Positions 26,900-35,682 of a stretch of DNA of 64,000 bases are shown in pieces (positions within the stretch are counted from its first letter, which is position 1; each line of letters begins with the position of its first letter). Source of the stretch: Bacteroidota bacterium (GTDB taxonomy: Bacteria > Bacteroidota > Bacteroidia > CAILMK01 > JACPUW01); assembly GCA_016192035.1 (NCBI GenBank), contig JACPUW010000019.1, forward strand, positions 22,860 to 86,859, given 5' to 3'. Position numbers and translations under genes: made by a program. The notes beneath the pieces are model-generated. The model was not told the DNA's origin. It saw only the letters and a program-made list of their open reading frames with translations, and did not search any database.

Positions 26900-29800
26900 A
26901 TGGCCGTGTTTTGGCGCGTTATCATAGGTATTGTGGGGCTTATGTCCACCCTAAGGCCAGCCAGTGGCCAATTGGTTGGTGCCTCCCTAATACCCATCCA
27001 TGTGGCTGCCGACAGTGTGAAGTTTAAGGCACAGGTATATTATCCATGTGACAGTGCCCCAGCATATATACATGATACCCTGCGCCTGGCCGTAGCACAT
27101 AATTTTGGTGACACCGTGTATATCTTGGTGTTTCCATGGAAAAGGTCGGTAGATACCCTAGCCATAAGCTGTGTGCCGCTGCGTTGCGGCGATTCCACAA
27201 CCAAACCGGGCCCTCTTGTGAAATATACCGCCCACTATGATATTAGCATTAAACATTTAGGTTTCAACAGTGTATGCGGGCTAGAAGCTGAGTTTCAGCC
27301 GGGCAATCGCTTGAGGGGCATACGCAACCACCCTGCGGCCTCGGGCAACCCGCTAACGGTGAGGGCAGGTGTCCATTTATGCAAGATTTCAGGAGAAAGA
27401 AATTATAACCTGGTGCTAGATCCCCAGTTTTATGCCATAGAGAACCAATCCTATCTCAGTGCACCTGGTTTTGAGCAATCATTTGGCAAAAAAGCAGTTA
27501 GGCCTGATTCCATCATTGCCAACCTGTCTTCGCCCACCGATCATACCGGCAGGCCTTTGGCTTTCAAGCGTGGGTTTGACAGCTACAGCCCCTTGTACTA
27601 CACGGGCTACCCTAATAGTACCGACACATTTCCTCAGGGGTTTCACCTCATGCCCCTTACGGGCGATTTTAGGTTCGTACCCACTCGCCAGGGGCGCTAC
27701 CTGTTAAAAACAAGGTACACCGCACACACCAAAGGGAAGGTGCTGCTGTATGGGGAACGGGAGTACCTGCTAAGTGTATTAACAAGTACCGGAAAATCAG
27801 CCCCGTACCTTACTGGACGGGATTTTTCATCGCATTATTCCTATGACAATTTCCGAATGATGCACTGCTTTGGACAATCCAAGACACATACGTTCCTGGC
27901 ACTGGATAATGATAGTCAAAAAATTGGTATCCAATGGTATATAGATCCAGGTTTAAGCAGGTACGTATCCTTGAGGCAAGGCGGCGACACCCTAGCAGTA
28001 GTGGCCAACTGGGATACACTAACCCTGTCGTCCAACCCCATGCGCATTACCTTGATGCTCAATGATTCGGGTTGTCAATTGGGCACGCAGGGTTCATATA
28101 CTTTATTGTTTTACAACAACAAAACCCCAAAAACCTCTGCCAAGTTAAGTTTTGAGGGCAACCGCACCATTCGGCTTAGGGCACTGGGCCACGACGGATT
28201 TAAGACCGACCGCTACGAATGGAAGTTTCTGGGCATGCGGCTTACCGGTGCCGACACGCTGGCCCAGGTAAAGGTTCCGGGAGACTACGGATATAGGTTG
28301 GTGAGCCTGGGCCTGGGCGGATGCCATGATACCATATATGGCAACTACTCCACCCCAAATTTTCCTTACATATTGATCAACAACTCAAAAAAGAAATACT
28401 GCCTTGGCGACAGCATAGGCCTAACAGCGACTTTTCACCATGCTACCACTGCCCCTGACCTGTACTGGAACGAACAACACCTGGGTGCACGGTTTGACAT
28501 AGTGCTTTTCCACGATACCCAAATAGTGGTAGTGGCTATCTTTAAGGATAGCTCTACCAGCCATGATACCCTGTATATCCATGCCCTTGACAATCCGGTA
28601 CCGGCCATATCAGGGCTGGGCCACCACTGCCCTGGCAACCTGCTTAGGCTTAGCAGCGCCATACCCACCCGCCTGGATAGTGCGCGGGCCACCGTGGAGT
28701 GGCTGTTTAACCAACAGTTGGTGAGCGATTCGCTGAGCTGCCTCATTAGCGGGGAGGGAACCGTGAACCTGACCGTGCGATATATAAATGGCTGTGAACA
28801 AAATACAAGCTCCTACATACCCTATGACATAAGCTATGACCCCGGCCGCTACCCAGATAAAAGCTGCCCGCAGCAACCGCTGCTCCTTGAAATAGCAGGC
28901 TATCACGGTTTTGAGCATTTTTGGTACTTATACGACTCGTTGGTACACCAGGGCTCGGCCACCTATCAGCTGCCGCGCACTACCAAGAATACCAAGGTGT
29001 TGGTACGCACCACGTATGATGAATCGATGGTGAGCTGCACCTTTTGGGATTCACTGCCCATTACCATACTGCCGGTTACCATGCCCACCTTGCTATCAGA
29101 CACCGTGTTTTGCACCAACGACTCCACTATTGACTTGCTCAGCCAAGACTTTATACAGCCTAACAGCGGCACTTGGCGGGCTTTAGACAATGAGAAACTG
29201 CTAGAACAGGGCAGGTACCTATCCCCGGGAAAAAGTGGGCTTAACGGAGGGGCCGTATCATTGGAATACACTACCGTTCATCCAATTAGCAGCTGTAGAA
29301 ACCTGCGGGTGGTAGATATGGAAATCCGTCCGGTGATACAGCCCCAGTATGTTTCCGACTCCATAAAGCTCTGTATAGGCGGCAGTGACATATTGCTCAA
29401 TAATGCCGCCTACGCCATACCCTCCAATGGCCTGTGGGAAGGCCCCGGCACCTATGCCGATAGCAGTTCCCATTATTTCTCCCCTTCACTGGTAGGGATA
29501 AACAGCTCTAATCTAATTCATTACCAATATAGAAGCGGAAATGGGTGTACGGCCACCATACCTGTTACCGTGACCGTGAACCTAAAACCCAATCCGGTGG
29601 CCAAGGTGAGGAGCAGCTACGCGCCGCGCACCTTGGATTTTTATGATCAGCGAGATACCAACGACTGCAAAGTAGATATTTGGCTATGGGATTTCAATGA
29701 CATTTATGGCCTAAAATGCACGCTTGACCAGGTAGTTGACAGCACCGGCGAACTCTATTGCCGGTATGCCAGTGTGCAGAACCCTGTTCATAGATACGCA

Positions 29801-30157
29801 CATTCAGGCATTTATAGTGTTAAGCTCGTGGTGCAAGACAGCAAAACCGGAATTAAGGATTCGGCCATCAAGTCAAACTATATCTTCTTGTTGTCCAGCC
29901 AACATGAACCACCGCCAGCCATTCGGTTTTCATTTTACCCCAATCCTGTACATGGCCAGGTGCAATTTAGCCAGTCAGCGGCAGTGGCCAAAAGCTATAC
30001 GGTGCATTCCCTATTGGGCAACAAGCTTTTAGGCGGCAAAATAGCTGGCACGGAACAACTCATGGTTTTTCCCGAAGGATGGCACGGGCCGGTAGCCATA
30101 AGCCTGTTCGACAAAGACCAAAATACCTTGGGCGTCCACTATGTGTTGCTGCTTTAG
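26900..30157 (+). CDS. Large secreted protein with PKD domain and type IX sorting domain
   Basis: The 1085-residue protein begins with a signal peptide (MAVFWRVIIGIVGLMS, ending ASGQ). Its long body consists of beta-sandwich-like segments with scattered cysteines. Near the end it has a PKD-like domain (VDIWLWDFND to YSVKLVVQDS). The last 80 residues start with FSFYPNPVHGQVQF and continue into VHSLLGNKLL. This is a type A C-terminal sorting domain for the type IX secretion system, so the protein should be exported to the cell surface. I chose the ATG at 26900 over the TTG at 26885. No enzymatic motif was seen, and a role in adhesion or gliding is a guess. Confidence 0.8.
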   Translation: MAVFWRVIIGIVGLMSTLRPASGQLVGASLIPIHVAADSVKFKAQVYYPCDSAPAYIHDTLRLAVAHNFGDTVYILVFPWKRSVDTLAISCVPLRCGDSTTKPGPLVKYTAHYDISIKHLGFNSVCGLEAEFQPGNRLRGIRNHPAASGNPLTVRAGVHLCKISGERNYNLVLDPQFYAIENQSYLSAPGFEQSFGKKAVRPDSIIANLSSPTDHTGRPLAFKRGFDSYSPLYYTGYPNSTDTFPQGFHLMPLTGDFRFVPTRQGRYLLKTRYTAHTKGKVLLYGEREYLLSVLTSTGKSAPYLTGRDFSSHYSYDNFRMMHCFGQSKTHTFLALDNDSQKIGIQWYIDPGLSRYVSLRQGGDTLAVVANWDTLTLSSNPMRITLMLNDSGCQLGTQGSYTLLFYNNKTPKTSAKLSFEGNRTIRLRALGHDGFKTDRYEWKFLGMRLTGADTLAQVKVPGDYGYRLVSLGLGGCHDTIYGNYSTPNFPYILINNSKKKYCLGDSIGLTATFHHATTAPDLYWNEQHLGARFDIVLFHDTQIVVVAIFKDSSTSHDTLYIHALDNPVPAISGLGHHCPGNLLRLSSAIPTRLDSARATVEWLFNQQLVSDSLSCLISGEGTVNLTVRYINGCEQNTSSYIPYDISYDPGRYPDKSCPQQPLLLEIAGYHGFEHFWYLYDSLVHQGSATYQLPRTTKNTKVLVRTTYDESMVSCTFWDSLPITILPVTMPTLLSDTVFCTNDSTIDLLSQDFIQPNSGTWRALDNEKLLEQGRYLSPGKSGLNGGAVSLEYTTVHPISSCRNLRVVDMEIRPVIQPQYVSDSIKLCIGGSDILLNNAAYAIPSNGLWEGPGTYADSSSHYFSPSLVGINSSNLIHYQYRSGNGCTATIPVTVTVNLKPNPVAKVRSSYAPRTLDFYDQRDTNDCKVDIWLWDFNDIYGLKCTLDQVVDSTGELYCRYASVQNPVHRYAHSGIYSVKLVVQDSKTGIKDSAIKSNYIFLLSSQHEPPPAIRFSFYPNPVHGQVQFSQSAAVAKSYTVHSLLGNKLLGGKIAGTEQLMVFPEGWHGPVAISLFDKDQNTLGVHYVLLL

Positions 30158-30199
30158 CCTTCCAGTCAATAGCTTTGGCCCAGAAGTTTATGCACAAAT

Positions 30200-30628
30200 A
30201 TGGCAGACCAGCACAGCATACATTCAGAAAATGCCCCCAAGCCGGTAGGCAGCTACCCACACGCCAAAAAGGTAGGCAATTTGCTGTTTTTGAGCGGAAT
30301 AGGCCCACGGGTGAAAGACAATGCCCACATACCTGGCGTGGAACTGGACGCACATGGGAATGTGCTGCACCATGACATAGTTCTGCAAGCCGAATCGGTA
30401 TTTGCCAATGTGCGCACGGTACTGGAATCAGCCGGGGCACAATGGGCAGACCTAGTTGACGTAACCATATTCCTTACGGATATGAAAGGCGATTTTAAGA
30501 AGTTCAATGAAGTGTGGGCCAAGTATTTTCCAGTGCCAGGCCCCTGCCGCACCACGGTTGAAATCCTATCACTCCCCACGCCTATAGCTATAGAACTCAA
30601 GTGTATAGCGGCCATAAAGGAGGCATGA
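30200..30628 (+). CDS. RidA-family protein, likely 2-aminomuconate deaminase
   Basis: This 142-residue RidA/YjgF-fold enzyme has KPVGSYPHAKKVGNLLFLSG at the N-terminus and PCRTTVEILSLPTPIAIELK at the C-terminus, with the conserved Arg of the RTTVE motif. The SGIGPRVKD and PGVELD blocks resemble the 2-aminomuconate deaminase branch (NbaF-like) more than generic imine deaminases. That enzyme follows 2-aminomuconic semialdehyde dehydrogenase in tryptophan breakdown, and a probable dehydrogenase lies at 4.7-6.1 kb. The stop overlaps the coaX start. Confidence 0.8.
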   Translation: MADQHSIHSENAPKPVGSYPHAKKVGNLLFLSGIGPRVKDNAHIPGVELDAHGNVLHHDIVLQAESVFANVRTVLESAGAQWADLVDVTIFLTDMKGDFKKFNEVWAKYFPVPGPCRTTVEILSLPTPIAIELKCIAAIKEA

Positions 30629-31362
30629 TCCTAGCCCTAGATTTTGGCAATAGCCAACTGAAAGCCGGTTTGTTCAAAAATGCCGAGGCCGAACCATACA
30701 GGGTAATCACCCTACCATATAAAGGCTTGGAAGGCGCGTTTGACCAATTGCTGCATGACATATCCAGTTCATTTACTTGCATGTACAGCTCTAGTTTGCC
30801 GCCAGGACATGAGGCACTCAGGGTACTGGGCCGCGTGCCTGCCGCCACGCCGCTTAGCCATACGCTGCACCTACCCTTCCGCACGGCTTACCGCACGCCA
30901 CATACCCTGGGTCTTGACAGGATAGCGGCCTGTGCGGGCGCCATAGCCCTGGGCTACCCTCTACCACTCTTGGTAGTTGATGCAGGAACCTGCATCACTT
31001 ATGATATAATAGATGAAACCCATACACACCAGGGAGGCGCCATATCGCCGGGCATAGCCATGCGCCTAAAGGCCATGCACCACTATGCGCCGGCGCTGCC
31101 CTTGATTTCTCATAGAGATGATTTTCAACCATTTGCAATAGGTAAAACCACTGCCGACAGCTTGCTGGAAGGCGCCATAGGCGGGGTAGTCTTAGAAATA
31201 CAGGGATTTGCTGCAACGTATGGTAAGCAAAAGGCATTAACGACGGTGCTAACGGGAGGTTCCTCAGGCTATTTGGCAGGTAAGCTAGAAAGCGGCATTT
31301 TTGCAGCGCCAAACCTGGTCTTGGTAGGCCTCTGTAAAATAAATAGACTCAATGCCATATAG
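30625..31362 (+). CDS. coaX: Type III pantothenate kinase
   Basis: CoaX phosphorylates pantothenate in the first step of coenzyme A synthesis. It has the ASKHA-fold motifs: LALDFGNSQLKAGLF (phosphate 1), TLGLDRIAACAGA, VVDAGTCITYDII (phosphate 2) and GGAISPGIAMRLKAMH. I chose the ATG at 30625 because AAGGAGG lies immediately upstream, an unusually strong Shine-Dalgarno for this phylum. It overlaps the ridA stop as ATGA. A GTG at 30601 would extend it but has no support. The length of 245 residues is normal. Confidence 0.94.
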   Translation: MILALDFGNSQLKAGLFKNAEAEPYRVITLPYKGLEGAFDQLLHDISSSFTCMYSSSLPPGHEALRVLGRVPAATPLSHTLHLPFRTAYRTPHTLGLDRIAACAGAIALGYPLPLLVVDAGTCITYDIIDETHTHQGGAISPGIAMRLKAMHHYAPALPLISHRDDFQPFAIGKTTADSLLEGAIGGVVLEIQGFAATYGKQKALTTVLTGGSSGYLAGKLESGIFAAPNLVLVGLCKINRLNAI

Positions 31363-32752
31363 CGTGGCGGTGCTTGTAACCGCGTGTATTTTAGCTTTCA
31401 ACAGCCTAGAGGCCCAAGACATATTCTCACCACTTTCTACCCAAGGGATAGGCCAACTGCGCTACCGCACCTTTGCCCACAACCAGGGTATGGGCAGCTT
31501 GGGCACAGCCTATACCAGGCGTGATTCCATGGCCTACTCCTTAAAAAACCCCGCTACTTCCTCCTATCTCAAGTTCACGTCCATAGATATGGGCATAAAA
31601 TTGGGGCTCAACGAAGTGGTAGGACAGGGAGAAGGAAACCGGGGCATGTTTGATGATTATGGACTGAACTACCTGTCATTGGCTTTTCCGCTTAACCCGA
31701 GGAAAGGATGGACCTTAGGCACTGGGATAGCGCCCTTTACTGCCTATGGTTATGAGTCATTTACCATGTCGGCTGATTCGTTTATGGTAGAGGAACACCT
31801 TTTTGACGGCGGGGTGAGCGAGGTGTATCTCAACACGGCCATACGGCTGTGGTCAAACCGTGAAAAGAGAAAGGAAGCCCAGCTCCAACATGCGTTATCA
31901 CCAGCCGATTCCAATTGGCGGCTGCCCCTGGCTCAAACCCTATCGGGTGGGGTGCAGGGCAACTTCCTTTTTGGCCAAAAAGCCTACACGCACAACCTGT
32001 ATTTCCCCAATGCCACTGACCTGGCAGCAGTGCAGATGAAGAGCAATTATATAATCAGGGGGTTCACCTATAAAGTTGGCCTGCACTACAAACTGTCTGA
32101 CCTGCACTTTACCAGGTACAAGACCACCCCTGAAGGTGGCAAAAAGAAGGTGGACCACTATATGGACATAGAGTTGGGCGCATACATGGGCAGTTCGGCC
32201 AAGAACCGGGCTAGCCTAGAGCAGTACGCCACTTCGTTTTTTGTATCGGGTAGCGGCACCAGCCTGGCCGACACCTCCATGCCCTTAACCACCACCAATG
32301 CCACGTTTACCCTACCGAATGCATTTGGCTTCGGGGTAATGTTTACAAAAATGGACATATGGAAGCTGGGCTTTGACCTGGACTACACCCAGTGGTCGCG
32401 TTTTGCACTGGAAGGATTGCCCTACCGGGCATTTGACGAATGGCGGATGACCCTGGGGGGAACGTACTCACCCAAAAACGATAACCGCTTTTGGCAACGG
32501 TTGGAGTACCGCGCTGGTGCCTCCTATTGGAAATCTTTTCTTAACCAAAACAACAAACAGCTACCTGGTGTTAGCACGACTTTTGGCCTTGGAATGCCAT
32601 TCGGCAAAACGGTAAAGAGTACGGTGAACCTGGGCATGGAGGTAGGCGCCCTGGGCAACCGCAACATCAACCCTTTTGAAGAAAGGTTTTACAATGTGTA
32701 TCTCGGTTTCACCATAAACGAATTTTGGTTTCATACACTTAAAGAAAAATAG
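31352..32752 (+). CDS. Outer-membrane beta-barrel protein (FadL-like)
   Basis: A short signal peptide (VAVLVTACILAFNSLEAQ) precedes a long succession of amphipathic strands ending in YNVYLGFTINEFWF. The early segment with GMGSLGTAY and a SLKNPATSSY block is reminiscent of FadL-type transport barrels, which often carry a similar NPA motif. The substrate is unknown. Genes of this kind are commonly next to coaX in Bacteroidota. The start lies inside the coaX end, an 11-base overlap, so it is co-translated with coaX. Confidence 0.72.
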   Translation: MPYSVAVLVTACILAFNSLEAQDIFSPLSTQGIGQLRYRTFAHNQGMGSLGTAYTRRDSMAYSLKNPATSSYLKFTSIDMGIKLGLNEVVGQGEGNRGMFDDYGLNYLSLAFPLNPRKGWTLGTGIAPFTAYGYESFTMSADSFMVEEHLFDGGVSEVYLNTAIRLWSNREKRKEAQLQHALSPADSNWRLPLAQTLSGGVQGNFLFGQKAYTHNLYFPNATDLAAVQMKSNYIIRGFTYKVGLHYKLSDLHFTRYKTTPEGGKKKVDHYMDIELGAYMGSSAKNRASLEQYATSFFVSGSGTSLADTSMPLTTTNATFTLPNAFGFGVMFTKMDIWKLGFDLDYTQWSRFALEGLPYRAFDEWRMTLGGTYSPKNDNRFWQRLEYRAGASYWKSFLNQNNKQLPGVSTTFGLGMPFGKTVKSTVNLGMEVGALGNRNINPFEERFYNVYLGFTINEFWFHTLKEK

Positions 32753-32759
32753 CAATACC

Positions 32760-34112
32760 ATGAGAATAAAACAAATAGCAGCAACCCTACTGGTCATGGC
32801 CCTCATAGCTGCCAATGTTCAGGCGCAGAATTGCAACCCACAAGACTGGAGCGGCCACGATGGCGACAAATGCAAGCAAAACCTATCGGTTTTTCACAGC
32901 GACGTGAAACAAAGCAATTTTGAAGGTGCCTACAAGCCCTGGCGCTACTATTACTGCAACTGCCCCAAGGAAGACGGCAGCCAAGAGTGGGTTTATATAG
33001 ACGGTGCCAAGCTGGTGATAGAAAAAATCAAGGAAAACAAAAGTGACAAGGCCTTGCTGGATGCCTGGTATGACACCCTGATGATGGTGTATGACAACTG
33101 GCAACTGAGCTATGGCAAGGAAGGCAAGATAGCCGGATATAAAGGGCTATATACCTATGCATACCAAAACCACAAACTGGAAAGGCTGGTAGAGTCACAG
33201 GCTTACTTTGAAAAAAGCATTGCCCTGCTCGACAGCTCTACCGCTTACACTACGGTGTCATACTACATGGCGGTGCTGCAAAAACTGGCCAAGTACAAGA
33301 AAGTAGATACCGCCTACTGGGTGGACAAATACTTTGTGGTGAGTGAGATAGTAGATGAAAACATAGCCAAGGGGGGCACTTATCTCAGCAAGTGGCAAAA
33401 GACCCGTGCGGATATTGACAACCTGATGCAGCCCGTGCTCACCTGCGATCAGTTACTGCCCATATATGATAAAAAGCTGGAAAACACCCCAAGTGCCGAT
33501 GACCTGAAAAAGATGGTGGCTTTTATGGAACTGAAAGAGTGCACCAGTTCACCCACGTATGAAAAAGCTGCCAACATGCTCTGCAACCTGGATCCTTCGG
33601 CCATATGCAAGAATGCCCTGGCAAGGCTCAAGTACAAGCAAGACAATTACTCAGAGGCCAAGAAGTATGTGGAAGAAGCCATAACCTATGAGGAAGACCA
33701 GCTCAAGAAAAGCGATTACTACCTATTGCTGGCCGACATAAACGAAAAGCTGGGCAGCAATTCGGCATCAATGGATGCGGTGAACAAGGCACTTGCCATA
33801 AACCCAAACAATGCCCGCGCCTACATTATCAAGGGGGGCCTATATGCCGAGTTGGCCAAAGGATGCAGTGATTTTGACCGCAAGGCTGCCTACTGGGTAG
33901 TGGTGGACCAGTATAGCAAGGCCAAAACCCTGGATGCATCACAGTCAGATCTTTGCAATTCGCGCATAGCTACCTACAGCCAGTACTTCCCCACGGCTGG
34001 AGAAATATTCTTCCAGACCGATGCCAATGGTCAAACCCTGAAAGTGGGCGACAGCTATACGGTGGCTTGTTTGGGAGTGAGCACCACCATACGGGCAAAG
34101 GTGGGCGAGTAA
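32760..34112 (+). CDS. Tetratricopeptide repeat protein, periplasmic
   Basis: A signal peptide (IAATLLVMALIAANVQAQ) is followed by a 450-residue helical protein. TPR-like units are clearest at about residues 285-365 (ARLKYKQDNYSEAKKYVEEA, YLLLADINEKLG, VNKALAINPNNARAYIIKGGLYAEL). The first mature segment has a cluster of cysteines (NCNPQDW, DKCKQ, YCNCPK). The C-terminal segment may be a small beta extension. It lies 7 bases after the outer-membrane protein gene and 2 bases before lptC, so it is part of the same operon. A scaffold role at the envelope is inferred. Confidence 0.8.
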   Translation: MRIKQIAATLLVMALIAANVQAQNCNPQDWSGHDGDKCKQNLSVFHSDVKQSNFEGAYKPWRYYYCNCPKEDGSQEWVYIDGAKLVIEKIKENKSDKALLDAWYDTLMMVYDNWQLSYGKEGKIAGYKGLYTYAYQNHKLERLVESQAYFEKSIALLDSSTAYTTVSYYMAVLQKLAKYKKVDTAYWVDKYFVVSEIVDENIAKGGTYLSKWQKTRADIDNLMQPVLTCDQLLPIYDKKLENTPSADDLKKMVAFMELKECTSSPTYEKAANMLCNLDPSAICKNALARLKYKQDNYSEAKKYVEEAITYEEDQLKKSDYYLLLADINEKLGSNSASMDAVNKALAINPNNARAYIIKGGLYAELAKGCSDFDRKAAYWVVVDQYSKAKTLDASQSDLCNSRIATYSQYFPTAGEIFFQTDANGQTLKVGDSYTVACLGVSTTIRAKVGE

Positions 34113-34114
34113 CC

Positions 34115-34711
34115 ATGTGGCACAATAACCGAATACCAAAAGCGCAGCGGAACTCCGTTGCGCTTTTTTTATGGCTTTCGGGCCTGTGCCTTATTGCTAA
34201 TGGATGCCGTGAAAATGACCTAAAAAAAGTGGCCTCGCTGAGCAACGAACTGGAAAGCCCCACGGTGGTGATGGAAAATGCGGAGATAGAATACACCGAT
34301 TCGGCCAGGCTCAAGGCGGTGATAGCGGCAGGATATGTAGAAACCTACCTATACTACAATGACAACAATGAGGTGATAGACCAAAAACTGGTGATGAGCC
34401 GAGGGGTAAAAGCGGATTTCTACAATGAAAACTCCGTAAAAAACAGCACCCTTACGGCTGACCAGGCCATACGCCGCGAAAAAGACCGTGCCACCGAAAT
34501 AGTGGGCAACGTGATAGTGGTGAACGTGCAGGGCGACTCGCTGAGCGGTGAATACCTACTATGGGACGAGGCAAAAAACACCATCTCATCACACAAGAGC
34601 GTGCGCGTGAAAACGGCTGATGAAATCATCTTTGCAGAAGGCTTTGAGTCAGATGTAAACTTTCAGGAATACACCTTTGAACGGGTAACGGGCACCATTC
34701 AGCTCAAATAG
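34115..34711 (+). CDS. lptC: LPS export protein LptC (lipoprotein form)
   Basis: LptC is the periplasmic partner of the LptBFG transporter that passes lipopolysaccharide to LptA. The Bacteroidota form is a lipoprotein: a hydrophobic stretch (VALFLWLSGLCLIANGC) ends in a lipobox with Cys31. The mature part has the repeating beta-jellyroll pattern of the LptC/LptA family, including NSTLTADQA, GDSLSGEYLLWD and the final EGFESDVNFQEYTF segment. I chose the ATG at 34115, 2 bases after the TPR gene stop. A terminator-like hairpin with a T-run lies inside the signal-peptide codons (34138-34170). Confidence 0.85.
   Translation: MWHNNRIPKAQRNSVALFLWLSGLCLIANGCRENDLKKVASLSNELESPTVVMENAEIEYTDSARLKAVIAAGYVETYLYYNDNNEVIDQKLVMSRGVKADFYNENSVKNSTLTADQAIRREKDRATEIVGNVIVVNVQGDSLSGEYLLWDEAKNTISSHKSVRVKTADEIIFAEGFESDVNFQEYTFERVTGTIQLK
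34138..34170 (+). terminator. Terminator-like hairpin inside the lptC signal-peptide codons
   Basis: A 10-base stem (AGCGCAGCGG with CCGTTGCGCT, one wobble pair) with an AACT loop is flanked by A's and followed by T's. It lies 23-55 bases after the lptC ATG, in frame with the coding sequence. It could terminate transcripts after the TPR gene when lptC is not translated. Confidence 0.55.
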
Positions 34712-34758
34712 GCAACGGATTGGGGAAGCGTTCTTAGGGCTAGGCACACCCCCACCCT

Positions 34759-35412
34759 TTATTCCACCTTTTTATAGTCGGCCAGAAACTGGGCCAGGCC
34801 AATATCGGTGAGGGGGTGGTTAAACAGTTTATCAATGGAAGAAGCCGGACAGGTTACCACATCGGCGCCCATCTTGGCGCACTCCACTATGTGTACCGGA
34901 TGCCGAATACTGGCGGCCAATACTTCCGTGAACATGTCATAATTGTTAAACACGGTAACTATGTCTTGAATAAGGGCCAACCCATTGGTTGACACGTCGT
35001 CGAGGCGGCCCACAAATGGCGAGACATAGTCGGCGCCGGCCTTTGCGGCCAAGAGTGCCTGGCCCACGGTAAACACCAGGGTGCAATTGGTGCGGATACC
35101 TTGCTCAGAGAAAGCATTGATGGCCTTAATGCCATCGCGGGTCATAGGCACCTTTACCACTATGTTGTCGTGCAGGTTGGCCAGTTCCATGCCCTCTCGC
35201 ATCATTCCCTCAAAGTCGGTGGCTATCACCTCAGCGCTTATATCGCCTTCTACCATCTCACAAATGGCCAGGTAGTGGTTCAGCACATTTTGCCTACCGG
35301 TAATACCCACCTTTGCCATAAGGCTCGGGTTGGTAGTCACACCGTCAAGCACGCCCAGGTCGTTCAGCTCCCGTATCTCATCCAGGTTGGCCGTATCCAC
35401 AAAAAACTTCAT
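34759..35412 (-). CDS. Fructose-6-phosphate aldolase / transaldolase (small type)
   Basis: The 217-residue cytoplasmic enzyme starts MKFFVDTANLDEIRE and has the TTNPSL motif, the Schiff-base lysine in NIVVKVPMT (near residue 85) and the SPFVGRLDD block. The length and motifs match the small transaldolase/FSA family, which either acts as transaldolase in the pentose phosphate pathway or cleaves fructose 6-phosphate. The sequence alone does not separate the two. It is convergent with lptC. A TACATTTA -7-like element lies 19 bases before its ATG on the minus strand. Confidence 0.93.
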   Translation of the reverse strand: MKFFVDTANLDEIRELNDLGVLDGVTTNPSLMAKVGITGRQNVLNHYLAICEMVEGDISAEVIATDFEGMMREGMELANLHDNIVVKVPMTRDGIKAINAFSEQGIRTNCTLVFTVGQALLAAKAGADYVSPFVGRLDDVSTNGLALIQDIVTVFNNYDMFTEVLAASIRHPVHIVECAKMGADVVTCPASSIDKLFNHPLTDIGLAQFLADYKKVE

Positions 35413-35431
35413 ATATCCATTGATTAGGGGG

Positions 35432-35439
35432 TAAATGTA
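35432..35439 (-). promoter_or_regulatory. Candidate -7 element (TACATTTA)
   Basis: On the minus strand this matches TAnnTTTG except at the last base, and it is identical to the mraZ element. It is 19 bases before the transaldolase ATG. Confidence 0.35.
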
Positions 35440-35449
35440 AATAAAAAAG

Positions 35450-35541
35450 GTAAGCTAACTGTATCGCACCGCTCAACCGCCTTAACCTTGCTACCTTCCG
35501 GTCCTGGGGAAATAAGCAGGAGCTGGTCGTACAGCGCTTAC
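35450..35541 (-). ncRNA. ffs: Signal recognition particle RNA (bacterial small type)
   Basis: The minus strand contains the highly conserved Ffh-binding hairpin core, CAGGACCGGAAGGTAGCA, at about 35482-35502. The outer stem can be closed by pairing AGCGCTGTA near the 5' end with TACAGTTAGCTT near the 3' end. The total of about 92 bases fits the small bacterial 4.5S-type RNA. A full TACCTTTG promoter element sits 7 bases before the inferred 5' end, so promoter and RNA agree. The RNA guides membrane and secreted proteins with Ffh and FtsY. Confidence 0.92.
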
Positions 35542-35547
35542 CCGGCG

Positions 35548-35555
35548 CAAAGGTA
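35548..35555 (-). promoter_or_regulatory. -7 promoter element of the SRP RNA (TACCTTTG)
   Basis: This is a full match to TAnnTTTG on the minus strand. Its position predicts a transcript start at about 35541, exactly where the SRP RNA outer stem begins. A TTTTG at 35581-35585 is slightly far upstream for the -33 element. Confidence 0.65.
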
Positions 35556-35653
35556 TCCCATGTACCGCCCATATGCGGCACAAAAGGCAATAATTTCTTA
35601 ATCCCACTACTACAGGCTTAGTTTCCAACAGGGCATTAGCGCGCGCGCCTGAG

Positions 35654-35661
35654 TACTTTCG
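35654..35661 (+). promoter_or_regulatory. Candidate -7 element (TACTTTCG)
   Basis: It matches TAnnTTTG at seven of eight positions, 21 bases before the carboxyltransferase ATG at 35683. Confidence 0.4.
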
Positions 35662-35682
35662 AGGCTTTAGAAACCATAGAGC

